From Nymphaea colorata (lineage: Eukaryota; Streptophyta; Magnoliopsida; Nymphaeales; Nymphaeaceae), in assembly GCF_008831285.2 (NCBI RefSeq), contig NC_045150.1, positions 3,672,001 through 3,736,000 on the forward strand: a stretch of DNA of 64,000 nucleotides, written 5' to 3'. The notes beneath the pieces are model-generated. The model had not been told where the DNA came from. It saw only the letters and a program-made list of their open reading frames with translations, and searched no databases. The translations under genes were made by a program, and so were the position numbers. Shown here piece by piece: positions 35,054 to 44,766 of this stretch; position 1 is the stretch's first letter, and each line of letters starts with the position of its first letter.

Positions 35054-36140
35054 TTACCAAGTTTCCTCCGACAGATGTACAATATCCTGATGTAGACTTT
35101 CAGCTGTTTGGATCCTCTGCCGAATCAGCATCACAATATCCAGTGTCATCATGATTCCTTGCCATGGAGTTCCTTTTAAGTATCTCAAGATCCTGTGAAC
35201 AGCTTCGACATATCTTGACCTTGGGTTGTGCATAAATTGACTTACCAGGCTAACAACATTGGTGAAATCTGGTCGAGTGATGGTCAAGTATATGAGCTTT
35301 CAAACAAACTTTTGAAAACTTTGAATGTTTTGGATGTCTTCCACTTCTTCTTTCTTCAATTTGCAGTTCATTTCAAGGGGCGTGTCTGCAACCTTGGCAC
35401 CCAAGCAACCAGTTTCCTTCAAGAGGTCGTGAGTGTATTTTCTTTGGCATATAAATACTCCATTTTCGGAATGTGCCACTTCTATACCCAAGAAGTTTCA
35501 TAGGCTCCTGAGATCTTTGATTTCAAATTGCTGATTTAGATAAATTTTGACTTGGGCCATGAAATATTTGTCATCACCTGTCAATATGATGTCATCTATA
35601 TAAACAAGCAAAATGGCTACTTTTGAAGATAGAATAGCCACAAACATTGTTTAATCAGTGCTGCTATGCTTAAACTCAATTTTAACCAACGCTTCACTTA
35701 GGCATGAAAACCAAACTTGGGGGGGACTACTTAAGGCCATAAAGTGACTTTTTTAGTTTGCACACATACCCTTTCTCAAGTTGTATGCCTTGGGGAACTT
35801 GCGTGTAAACTTCTTCATTAAGCTCTCCACAAAGAAATACATTCTTGATATCAAGTTTTGCTAGTTTCCACCGCTTGATTGATGCTACTGATAGGAGAAT
35901 CTTTACTGTATTCATCTTAGCGACAAGAGCAAAGGCCTCATTGTAGTCTACTCCTTCGGTTTGAATAAAACCCTTAGCAATGAGATGAGCTTTGTATTGT
36001 TCTATAGAACCATCACTATGATATTTTATCATGTATACCCACTTACAATCGATGACTCTCTTCCCTTCGGGCAGCGGCACTAGCTCCCAAGTTTTGTTCT
36101 TCTTTAATATAGACAGTTCTTCTTCCATAGCCACCTTCAA
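35054..36140 (-). pseudogene. Copia 2 reverse transcriptase and RNase H
   Basis: The minus-strand frame at 35727-36140 holds the RT N-terminal part: LKKNKTWELVPLPEG, CKWVYMIKYHSDGSIE, AKGFIQTEGVDYNEAF, and LKKSLYGLK. The frames at 35300-35491 and 35054-35287 hold later RT (GIEVAHSENGVFICQRKY) and the RNase H entry region (TITRPDFTNVVSLVSQFM). They are separated by frameshifts, so no full enzyme is encoded. Confidence 0.9.
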
Positions 36141-36348
36141 ATTTGATTCGTGTTTACTTCCTCGTAGTTTTTTGGCTCATGATGAAAGTAGGTATTGAGA
36201 ATATAGGACTTGTATGGTTTGGATAAGGTGTCAAAGGTAGTGTAGCTATCTATGGAATGTACGTGTTGGGTTGATAGATAGGTATGGAACTCTTTTAGTT
36301 TTGGTGTCTCGAGGGACGAGTTGATCTTCTAAGTATCGGTTCAAGAGT

Positions 36349-37141
36349 TTAGTTTTGGAGTGACACTGGTGGCTGGGAATTGCTATCTTGGTTTGGGTTA
36401 CTATCTTGATTTGGATTTTCTAAGATGGTAGGTCCGCTAGATTGCTGGTTTTGGTTCTGGGTTTGAATAGCTGGAGCTTGGAAAACATCAACAAGGGAAA
36501 GAGGAAGAGAAGCAGCAAGATCGGTGGCTGCAATAGAAGAAGTGGGAGCAGTGAGAGTGGTTCTCAATTTTGTTGGGGAGTACCAGAACACGTAAGTTGT
36601 GGTTGAATCCCCTTTTTGTTCGTGAATTCCTCAAACTATTGATTCACATATTCCTCTCCCCCCCTCCCCCCATTATCAGATCGAAACTTCTTCATTTTTG
36701 CACCATACTGAGTGTAAACAAGATTGTAATAGTCTTGAAAGATCTTAAAAACTTCAAGCTTCGGGAGTTTCCGTCACGTATAGCCCATTTTGTTCTCGTC
36801 CTCTACCAATCTCCCTCTTTTTTTCAGATCCTGAAATATCACATTCTTGGGAGAAAAAACGGCCAAACAATTATAAGTCTTTGTCAACTTACTAACTGAC
36901 ATCAAGCTATGGAGAGATTAGTAACACAAAGAACTGGAGATGGTTTGTTTTCAAAGAATGAAAATTTTCCAGTCCCATCAACAGCAATATGTGACCCGTT
37001 GGCTGTGAATACCCATTTTTTGTTCATGCAATCAATCGTAGTCAAACTTAATGCATCATTCATCGTATGATCAGTTGCACCCGTATCAACAACCCATAGA
37101 ATTACTAGAATAAGTGCAAAGAGCAAGATTGTTACCTTCAT
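36349..37141 (-). pseudogene. Copia 2 protease and truncated integrase
   Basis: The frame at 36902-37141 has the protease motif WVVDTGATDHTM. Downstream on the minus strand the pre-integrase region is recognizable (FQDLKKR at about 36840), then the text jumps to the end of the integrase core (a KKFRSDNGG motif near 36690). The HHCC finger and first Asp of the core are absent, so a large internal deletion has removed most of integrase. Confidence 0.8.
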
Positions 37142-37236
37142 TAATGTTGTCGACTGGATGAGAAGATACCAGATTTGTTTTAGAGAATTTTTGAAAAAAT
37201 TTCTCTAAATCATCTTTTGTAACAAAATGAACGACA

Positions 37237-38178
37237 TCAGCTTGAGGAGAATGAGAAGGTGTAGCCGGTTTTCCTCTTACAAGTTTGTCGACGAGGTCCC
37301 AACATCTTTCTCGAAGATGTCCAGTTTTTTTGCAATAAGTGCATTTGAGTTTGCTGCGATTCTATTGGAGATTGTTCCCACCGCTTTTGATTTTTTGAAT
37401 CGACTTTCCACATATTTTGTTCAGACTGACCTATGCATGCCATCTTTTCCAGACCCTCTTCATATAACTCTGATTTGGATATCGGGTTCATGACCTTTTT
37501 TCTTGTGTCTTCTCTTTGAATTGCTTGATAAACTTGATTAAAGTTTGGCAAGGGATTAGTCATGAGGATCTGGCTGCGAAGATTCTCATAATCAGGTCCA
37601 AGACCAGTAAGAACATTAAATATTTTGTCCACCTTGAATCATTTTTGGTAGACATCGGCATCGGCAGTGGCCGGTCGGTATTGTGCAAGCTCATCATACA
37701 AGTTGCGGAGCTTGTTTAAATAGAGGCTGGTATGTTTGCCGTCTTTGGTGAGATTGGCAATTTCAAGTTGAAGTTGGTACACACCAGCAAGATTGTTTTG
37801 CTCGTTGTACATCTCCTTCAAAGTATCTCATATTTCCTTCACTGTTTCTTTATACAGAAATAAACTGGAAATGTGAGGTTCCATGGAATTCATAACCCAG
37901 GCCATTACCATATCATTTTCGGACTCCCAATCCTCATAGTTAGGATCGTTCTTGGCTGGAGGTGTGATCCGTCCACTGATGTATCCCACTTTGGATCGTC
38001 CACTCAGGAAAAGACGAGCAGCTTTGAGCCAGCTAAGATAGTTGGTGTCATTGAGGATAATGGAGGTGATCTTTACCGCCCCATGACCTTGATCAACTGT
38101 TCCTTTCATTCTGTTGGAGCTGTTGTTGGATTGGTTGCTGATGGTATTGGCCATAGTAGATAAGTGATGAAAAGACAA
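37237..38178 (-). pseudogene. Copia 2 gag
   Basis: The frames at 37828-38178, 37639-37821 and 37237-37632 together cover a copia gag: SIILNDTNYLSWLKAARLFLSG, then MVMAWVMNSMEP, then LQLEIANLTKDGKHTSLYLNKL, then IFNVLTGLGPDYENLRSQIL. A Cys-His knuckle is not clearly preserved. Stops between frames interrupt it. The likely start is the MANTISN Met near 38154. Confidence 0.85.
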
Positions 38179-38189
38179 ATTTTAATCAG

Positions 38190-38500
38190 ACAAAAAGGCC
38201 CGCTGGTTTCTTCTGTAAGGCACATGACCTGCTGCTGGGGATTTCTGAGAGGGGCGGAGAGTGCCAAAACAGGACCCAAGCAGAACAAGAGCTCGAAGGG
38301 CCTGGTCTTTTCCACGATCAGGCCGAACCTCGTCATTGAGGCTTCCAAGGCCACTGACGTCGTCACCTTCTACAAGGTGGCTTTTGGTCCCGAGGAGGTT
38401 GAGCGCTCCAACTACTTGAAGTGGAAGGCTGAATAGGAAATCCTTCTCATTGGGGGTTTCTCAGCAAAGGACAGAAATAATCGATTCAAGGTTGAATCAG
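38190..38500 (+). pseudogene. Captured fragment of a VOC/glyoxalase-like host gene
   Basis: The + strand translation at about 38269-38436 reads GLVFSTIRPNLVIEASKAT, then VTFYKVAFGPEEVERSNY, then KWKAE and a TAG, and continues as EILLIGG in the same frame. This matches the N-terminal part of plant vicinal-oxygen-chelate (glyoxalase-fold) proteins of the type represented by Arabidopsis At5g48480, in which this segment runs into 'EQEL'. The TAG replaces the expected Gln. It lies in the leader of copia 2, between primer site and gag, in antisense orientation to the element, so it looks like a transduced host sequence. No introns remain. Confidence 0.7.
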
Positions 38501-38647
38501 AAGATGAAAAAATATAGGAGAACGTTGCTCAATGATTACTGGAATCATCATCGGCAACTCTCTGTTCTTCTGCTGTCACACGAATCAACTCCAAATGCTC
38601 AAGAAAAAAATGCTCCAGATGCTCATGAAAGTCATGCTCTGATACCA

Positions 38648-39034
38648 TGTTAAAATGCATATAATGAAGAAACAGAGGATGCGAGTAAGAAAGAAGCAGA
38701 GGAAGGCAGTAGGCTACGTTTTTCGGCTTGTAGCCTACATCCACGAGAGAAAAGGGGCATTCTTCTTCATATTATTTCTTGCCCGTTTACAGTAGGAATT
38801 CATCACTTCATATAGAGTTACAATCAGGGTTAGATGGAAACAACTTTAGGAGGAAGTTAAAAAAAATCCTCCAGCCGATATCGTTGGGATTGATTCCAAC
38901 AATCATGGTGAGGATGGCACCAATATGAGGAAACACCCAAATCTGTGCTGATGTGAGGAAACGCCCAAATCTGTAGATATATCCTTCCCAAATATGGTGG
39001 ATCATATCACCTCCTTATCTCTTTGTAACGGACA
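38648..39034 (-). repeat. Copia 2 5' LTR
   Basis: 387 bp, starting TGTTAAAAT, followed by the ACAAG target copy. It holds a tandem pair (38925-38950 and 38951-38975) with 'gaggaaac.cccaaatctgt' in both units that is lacking in the other LTR. Confidence 0.92.
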
Positions 39035-41957
39035 ACAAGATCCCTTTAACACCATAAGGGCTTCAGCCATTTCATTTCCCATTATAAAAACGTCTCTGAC
39101 TGACCTTTAATGTTTGGAATGCCACAAATTACAAAAATTGAGCTCACTTTGTTATCTTGTCAGTGGCTACATGGCACCAGAATATGTTATGCAAGGCCAA
39201 TTTTCTGTCAAGTCAGACGTGTTCAGCTTTAGAGTCTTGATGCTAGAGACTGTTAGTGGCCTGAAGAACTCTTCATTCCCTCATTCACAATACGGTCCAA
39301 CCCTGCTTGACTATGTAAGCATTTTGTTGTAACAACAGATTAATTTCACATGTGCATATGCTACTTTGGATTTCTAAGTTTATGTGGAAATGACAGGCAT
39401 GGAGGCTGTGGATGTAAAGCAGGGCAACTGAACTATTAGACGCATCCCTGACTCATTCAAGCGACGAAAGTGAAGTAGTAAGGTGCATCCACATTGGGTT
39501 GCTATACGTTCAGGAGGATGCAACACGACGGCCAACAATGTCCTTCATTGTCCTCATGCTCAACAGCAGCTCTTTGACCCTTCCTGTGCCTTCGGCTCTT
39601 GCTTTACTTTTTGGAAAAGGCAGACTGTACTCAGAGATCTCAATCACTAGCTCATCTGCAGCAAGCATGGAGTCAGACACGTCACGGAGTGGTTCAGTCC
39701 CAAAATCTATAACTGAAATGACCATGTCCGGGATTGGAGCTAGATAACAAATGCTACTTAAAGACCTTTTTTAATTTGGAATTCTTGTGGAAAACGGATT
39801 GGCCACTGAGTGATAACCCAGTCCTTGTATTTTGATTGACACAAATTTTATTATCTGACATTTACAATTTCTTTCTGGGTTTTGCATGTTAGTCTAGGGA
39901 ATTATATAAAGTTTGAATTTTTATCACTCTGGGCTGATGAAGTAGAAAATGGGTGCACGGTGTTATTATGATAGAAGAGACAACGAAGTAGTGCAAGTAT
40001 TACAATTTGTCTGGTTTGCCAACAAATCCACCATGCGAGGAGATAAGTGCTTTTGGTATTCTGTAGCAGAACTAAAAAGGCACAAGTATCTCACATAGAT
40101 GTCCCGATGATAAAATGTACATGGTGCAAGTGAGTCAGTATGTTGTTTAATTACACCTGAAGCTCTACAATATTGAACAGAATCCTGTTGTTTTTTGACA
40201 AAGCGAAGCTCACTAAATCCCAGGAAGGCGAAGACACTCTAATAAGAAGTCCTCCCTTTGGAAGCTAAATTCACCCACACCGATTGGCGGGCCTCCTGCA
40301 ATGCATCCGGTCGACACTTTTGAATCGATATGAAGTTGGGCAGCAAAATTTTCTGCTGTTCACGTGTTAATTTTTTGTAGTCCCTAAGGGGCTCTTGGTA
40401 ATAGAGATATTATAGAAGTACTACATGAATCAACCTCAAAATTTGGTGTCAATTAATGGGACATTTGTTTTAAAATTTACTAAGATTTGGAGACAGGTTT
40501 AAGAAACACTTGTATATTGTTCTTAATCACAAATAACCTCTAAGCCTCCACACCTATCCTTGCGGATATGCAGATCCATATCCATAGCCATCTTAGGTTC
40601 ACAAGACATCATCTGATTGACTTGTACAGCTCTTTTTGACGTTCCACATAACCCCTTTTCCTCATGGCCGCTAGACCCTTCCTTCTTAACCCACTAACTT
40701 CTGTACACTTTTAAGTTCTCTTCTTATCATTAAAGGTCACCCCTGCCTTTAAAGCCTCAATAGTTGATTCCGGAATTATGAGCTCATTCTTAAACACAAT
40801 TTTTAAATTGTGATTCTATCTTAGGAAGTGGAATTGTGACTTCAGAATTTTAGATTTTTTTTTTCTCTTTAGGGTACATGTGTCATGATAGGTTTAATTC
40901 ATCGATTGTATAATTTTAATTCTTGTTTTCCATAACACATCATTTTCAATTCTAGAATCAAAATTCTATAGAAATTGAAAATATACATTCAATTCAACAG
41001 AAATTCTTGTTGGCAGTATACTTTGTTCATAGCAACAGGATTTAAGAAGATGGATGGTTGATTGGCCGCTATAATATTTTCCCCAGATAAATTCGTTGTG
41101 CTAGTTTATTTTTGTGATATTGCCTATCTAATAGCGTGAAACGCTTCTAAGGTAGTGAGAAACTCTTTGATCACGTGCTAATTATTCTTTGCAGTACTTA
41201 ACAGAAGCGGCATTAACCTAAATTAAATTTCAATCACAGGGGTAGAGAGAACGAAAATGGGTTAAAAAAGTTGGACCTCGTTAGACGGGTGCATTCTTGG
41301 TCACAATAAAAGTCGTCTACAGACCAAAGTCATATCCAATCAATAGAAGAAATGGCCCACTAGGTAGGTGGCAAACTTTTTGCCAACTATCTACGATAAA
41401 AAAACCATTAGATAAAATATTTTTTATATCAATAATGTTTTGCAAACGGTCAAAGCTGATGGCTTGAAATTGCATATAAAGTTGGGCGAATAGAAATTCC
41501 CAGGCATGTTTCAATGGCAGCCATAAACCAGGTTTTATTGCCTCCAAAATGCCATTTTAGGTGTCTTTTGATGACATCAAAACTACCAAACTCCAATTTC
41601 GACAAAAAAAACAAGTTTCTCATAAAGAGCCTACAAAACTTGATTTTCACAAAATCATGGTTTTCAATGAATGTGTATTAAATCAAAACACCTCGTCGAC
41701 ATTTTTCCACGCGATCAAGTCCATCATAGAAACTCGTCTTTGATGAATTTTACTGTTGTTCAATAAAAAAGAGCATTTCCCTACCCAACCCTCGAAAGGG
41801 TGATAGAATACTTTATATATCATGAGGTCATGAGAAGCGATCGAGTGTATCATTTGATGGGAAATGGGTTTCTATGTTGGTTTTCTCACATGCTCGCCTC
41901 ATGTTTATGATTTTCTGATGGTGCTAAACCTCCAGCAAAGAAATACCGCAATATATT

Positions 41958-41990
41958 GAGAGAGAGAGAGAGAGAAAGAGAGTATGCTAA
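41958..41990. repeat. GA microsatellite
   Basis: An imperfect GA run in intergenic DNA. Confidence 0.9.
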
Positions 41991-42065
41991 AAGTAGCCCT
42001 TTCATGCAGTCAATTCCTTTACACAACGGTATGTCAACTCTGTCCCCTCTGCAAATTGACCATTT

Positions 42066-42181
42066 GCTTAAATATTCTTATTATATTTATAAAAAATGAA
42101 TTTTTAAATATAAATGCAAAAAAATTCATTTTTATAAATATTTAAGCACGTATTTATAAATGAATTTTAAATATGAATGCA
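42066..42181. repeat. AT-rich inverted repeat with an extra direct copy
   Basis: The left arm (about 42066-42105) and right arm (about 42119-42149) are inverted copies built on 'gcttaaatat' and 'tttataaaaatgaattttt', with a short loop. A third, direct copy of the left-arm core follows at about 42151-42181 ('tatttataaatgaattt'). Confidence 0.75.
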
Positions 42182-42615
42182 AGATAACTCGATCCGTACT
42201 AACCAATAAAAGCTGGTGTGTATCAATTGATATACGGTATATCAATATGGCTGCTCATTTAACATAAACTCAAATCATTCCGAGCTCTTTTGAATCTGTA
42301 TTGTGCTCAGCAGCACTTTCAATAACCACTATTATCAGAATTAGTTTCCAGAGTTGGCTTGTTTGAATTAAATGGGTAGCGGATTCAAGAATGCCAACCC
42401 ATGGAGCAACATCTTATGATTGGGGCCATGGGTTTCCTGATCAGAGAAACCCCTGCTGTAGAACAGTAAATCTTCCTTTCCCTTTGAGGTGATTTTGGGA
42501 GGCAGCCCCTCAAGACGTACGCGTTTGGAACTAGTTTTTATTTTAACTTAAAATAATCCAAAGCTCCCCAGCGGAGATTTTGTTCTCCTCCAATCCATAG
42601 CTAGGAGGATTGGAG

Positions 42616-43431
42616 ATGGTTTACCCTGATATGGCGCCAAGCTTGTTGAAGGTTGCCTTCTATATCCTCCTCCTCCTCCTCCTCCTGCTTTCTTTCCATG
42701 TCGACCATGCAATGAGCACGAACGACTATATTGACAGCCGCTGCAGCATCACTACGAATTACACGGATGGAAGCACGTTTGAAGTAATTATGCGCAGCCT
42801 CTTCTCCACCTTCACCAACGACCCCGTCGACTCTTTTCCTAGTTTTTCCAAAGCCACACTGGTTAATGGATCTGATACAGTCTATGGCCTGGTGCAGTGC
42901 AGGGGTGACATTGGCCAGGATAGCTGCAAGGAGTGCATCTCTAATTCCACCCAACAAGTCATCAAATACTGCCCCAACGCAATGGATGCCATCGTGTGGT
43001 ATGAAAAGTGCCAGTTGCGCTACTCCAATACCAACTTCTTTGGTCACCTTAATGTCAAGGATTATGGTTCTTGGAATTGGATCGATGATAAAATGGAACA
43101 CCCCAAAGCTTTTAACGAAAAGTTGGGTAGTCTGCTGAAGAATCTCACTGATCAAGCGACAACAGTGCCTAATTCAATGCTTTCAATGTTTCCAATGTCC
43201 ATGTTTGCTATGGGCAACATCACCTACGATGATCTACAGACAATATACAGGCTGGTGCAGTGCACCGGGGATACCAGCCGTGCTGATTGCAAGCAGTGTT
43301 TGAATGGCACCAGGTTCCGGATCCCAACAACTTGCCACAACGCACACGGCTGTAAAATTGCCACAGGAAGTTGCCATGTGATTCACGATACGGAGCTCTT
43401 TTATGGTACCCCAGCAACTCCAATCTTCTAA
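42616..43431 (+). CDS. CRK copy C ectodomain ORF, CRRSP-like (signal peptide plus two DUF26)
   Basis: ATG at 42616 opens a 271-residue frame ending TAA at 43429-43431. Residues about 1-33 are a signal peptide with a Leu-rich core encoded by a CTC repeat. DUF26 domain 1 contains CRGDIGQDSCKEC and domain 2 contains CTGDTSRADCKQC, both exact C-X8-C-X2-C. DUF26 domains form extracellular folds; plant members include CRKs and secreted CRRSP proteins. The frame ends right after domain 2 because of a 1-nt shift relative to the proline-rich linker read in the next frame (43403 onward), so the product would lack the transmembrane helix and kinase. Copy A has many stops here, so an open frame in C may be retained by selection or just be younger. 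Expression is unknown. Confidence 0.65.
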   Translation: MVYPDMAPSLLKVAFYILLLLLLLLSFHVDHAMSTNDYIDSRCSITTNYTDGSTFEVIMRSLFSTFTNDPVDSFPSFSKATLVNGSDTVYGLVQCRGDIGQDSCKECISNSTQQVIKYCPNAMDAIVWYEKCQLRYSNTNFFGHLNVKDYGSWNWIDDKMEHPKAFNEKLGSLLKNLTDQATTVPNSMLSMFPMSMFAMGNITYDDLQTIYRLVQCTGDTSRADCKQCLNGTRFRIPTTCHNAHGCKIATGSCHVIHDTELFYGTPATPIF

Positions 43432-43520
43432 TTCACTACCTCCAAGACCAAGCCCATCTCCTCTACCACCTCCATCGGATTCAAGCCCTCCATCAAATGG
43501 TGCATCCAACACTATGTCAG

Positions 43521-43526
43521 GCAAGT
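43521..43526 (+). promoter_or_regulatory. GC 5' splice site of CRK copy C intron 1
   Basis: The boundary reads CAG|GCAAGT, which is the consensus for the rare GC-AG intron class. The copy A counterpart at 10318-10323 reads TAG|GCAAGT. Both introns end TATATGCAG. In copy B the same place has drifted to GCTTGT. Confidence 0.6.
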
Positions 43527-43529
43527 CCT

Positions 43530-43533
<4 letters not shown>

Positions 43534-43565
<32 letters not shown>
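43534..43565 (+). repeat. CT microsatellite in CRK copy C intron 1
   Basis: A CT run homologous in position to the one in copy A. Confidence 0.93.
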
Positions 43566-43568
<3 letters not shown>

Positions 43569-44718
43569 TTCATATGACAATAATATTTTTTATATGCAGG
43601 CAGAAAAAAAACACATGTATATCATAATCGTCATCTCCGTATTCATGATTGTGGCTCTTATTACTTGCTTAATTTGTGGCTTTTACTGGTGGAGGACAGA
43701 ATTATGTTGCCTTTGGAGAAAGAAGTTGAAGCCTGGTGGATTGCAGAGCAACGAGGAAGAAGACCATGGTTTAGAACAACAAGGTTGGTCGAAACCGGTA
43801 CCTTATAAATGAGAGAAAGACAAAGGGGGGAGACAGAGAGAGGGAGAGGAATTTGTTTAAACACCGGTTTAGCCATTCAAATATCTCACAACTGTGTTAC
43901 AGAAAATCAGTTTTGTTCCCGAAAAAACATAAAAAATAAGTCTGCCGAAAAAACAGGAAAAACGTTTTTAGCCAAATTGAAAAAACACGTCTTTTGTTTT
44001 TCAGTGTCTTCTTCAGGTCTTTTTACAATCTTTAGTACTTACCAAATTTTTATTTTCATATTTTTTACATTTGATGTTCAGTTTTTCAACTTCTTCTAAA
44101 ATTCATCGAAGTTTTTTCGAGAAAACTAACTTTACCTTGTTGTATAATACATTTACTTGACGAAGAACGGATGTAATTCATTGCATGCATAGAAAATATA
44201 CCCAGACAAACATAATCCAGATTTGTGACAAGTAAAGTCACTACCATCAAGTTTTTTTAATCAGCAGGTTAAGTAGGCACACGAGAACTTAAAGTCTTAG
44301 TTGACTTAGTCCTTGGCAATTGGCATGGAGACGGCCAATCCAAGAAAAGTTACCATGTATTGGGAAGATACAGAGAGAGACAGTTTTGGCAAACCAAACC
44401 GGGGTTAGGGATGTCAATAAATTTGACTAAAAATCCAACCAAATAAAAGAAAATCAGATTTTCATAAATATTGGTCAGATTTGAATTCAGATCAGACATC
44501 ATGTTAAACAACGATGGTCCGAATTCAGTTTAAAAATCAAATTCGGATTCAGATGTCAGACCTCCATACAGAGCTTGACCGAAGAAAATTTCAGTACCCC
44601 AACGCCTGAAACGAAAAACCAAATTCACCTCACATGGACCTGTGGCACCATTGCAATTAGCCTATTTACCTTGTTTATTTGGAGTTCGTTTCAGCTTTGA
44701 GGAGAGCAGAAGCGATCG

Positions 44719-44766
44719 ATGGTGCAACACTCGATTTGATCTATGGTGCAACACTCGATTTGGCTA
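44719..44766 (+). repeat. In-frame 24-bp tandem duplication in kinase exon 3 of copy C
   Basis: Two 24-bp units (44719-44742, 44743-44766) encode DGATLDLI and YGATLDLA. The duplication adds eight codons just before the IVRAATNDF segment that leads into the glycine loop, without changing frame. Confidence 0.85.

Larger units (their letters stand above)
34328..39034 (-). mobile_element. Ty1-copia retrotransposon 2, inserted in a CRK copy B intron
   Basis: LTRs are 34328-34656 (329 bp) and 38648-39034 (387 bp). The perfect 5-bp target duplication ACAAG lies at 34323-34327 and 39035-39039. On the minus strand, the primer site TGGTATCAGAGCA (complement 38635-38647) directly follows the right-hand 5' LTR and matches the initiator tRNA-Met 3' end. 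Coding order on the minus strand is gag, protease, truncated integrase, RT, RNase H. The longer right LTR contains an extra near-duplicate of about 26 bp (38925-38975). The insertion lies between kinase exons 5 and 6 of copy B, opposite in strand to the receptor. Confidence 0.96.
31450..39747 (+). pseudogene. CRK copy B, DUF26 receptor-like kinase with a copia-filled intron
   Basis: Exon 1 (about 31450-31745) keeps only the second DUF26 domain (CTGDTSLADCKQC, a correct C-X8-C-X2-C). Exon 2 (31827-31981) encodes the transmembrane helix and ends in TAG at 31979-31981. Exon 3 (32796-32922) has a 1-nt loss in the glycine loop (LGEEGM instead of LGEGG-Y). Exon 4 (33027-33237) has an intact VAIK-type lysine (EIAVKWL). 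Exon 5 (33845-34082) reads IIHGDLKASN and KISNFGMAKL. Exon 6 (39164-39314) has GYMAPEY and DVFSF. Exon 7 (39397-39747) has an early TAA at 39415-39417 and otherwise runs to a normal C terminus. The frame at the 34082/39164 splice restores AGTYGYMAPEY. It is closest to a complete kinase but not functional. Confidence 0.9.
39748..42589. other. Intergenic between CRK copies B and C
   Basis: No gene can be supported. A GA microsatellite lies at about 41958-41990 and an AT-rich inverted repeat at 42066-42149. Short open frames at 41317-41743 lack recognizable motifs. No clear TATA box was seen just upstream of copy C. Confidence 0.6.
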
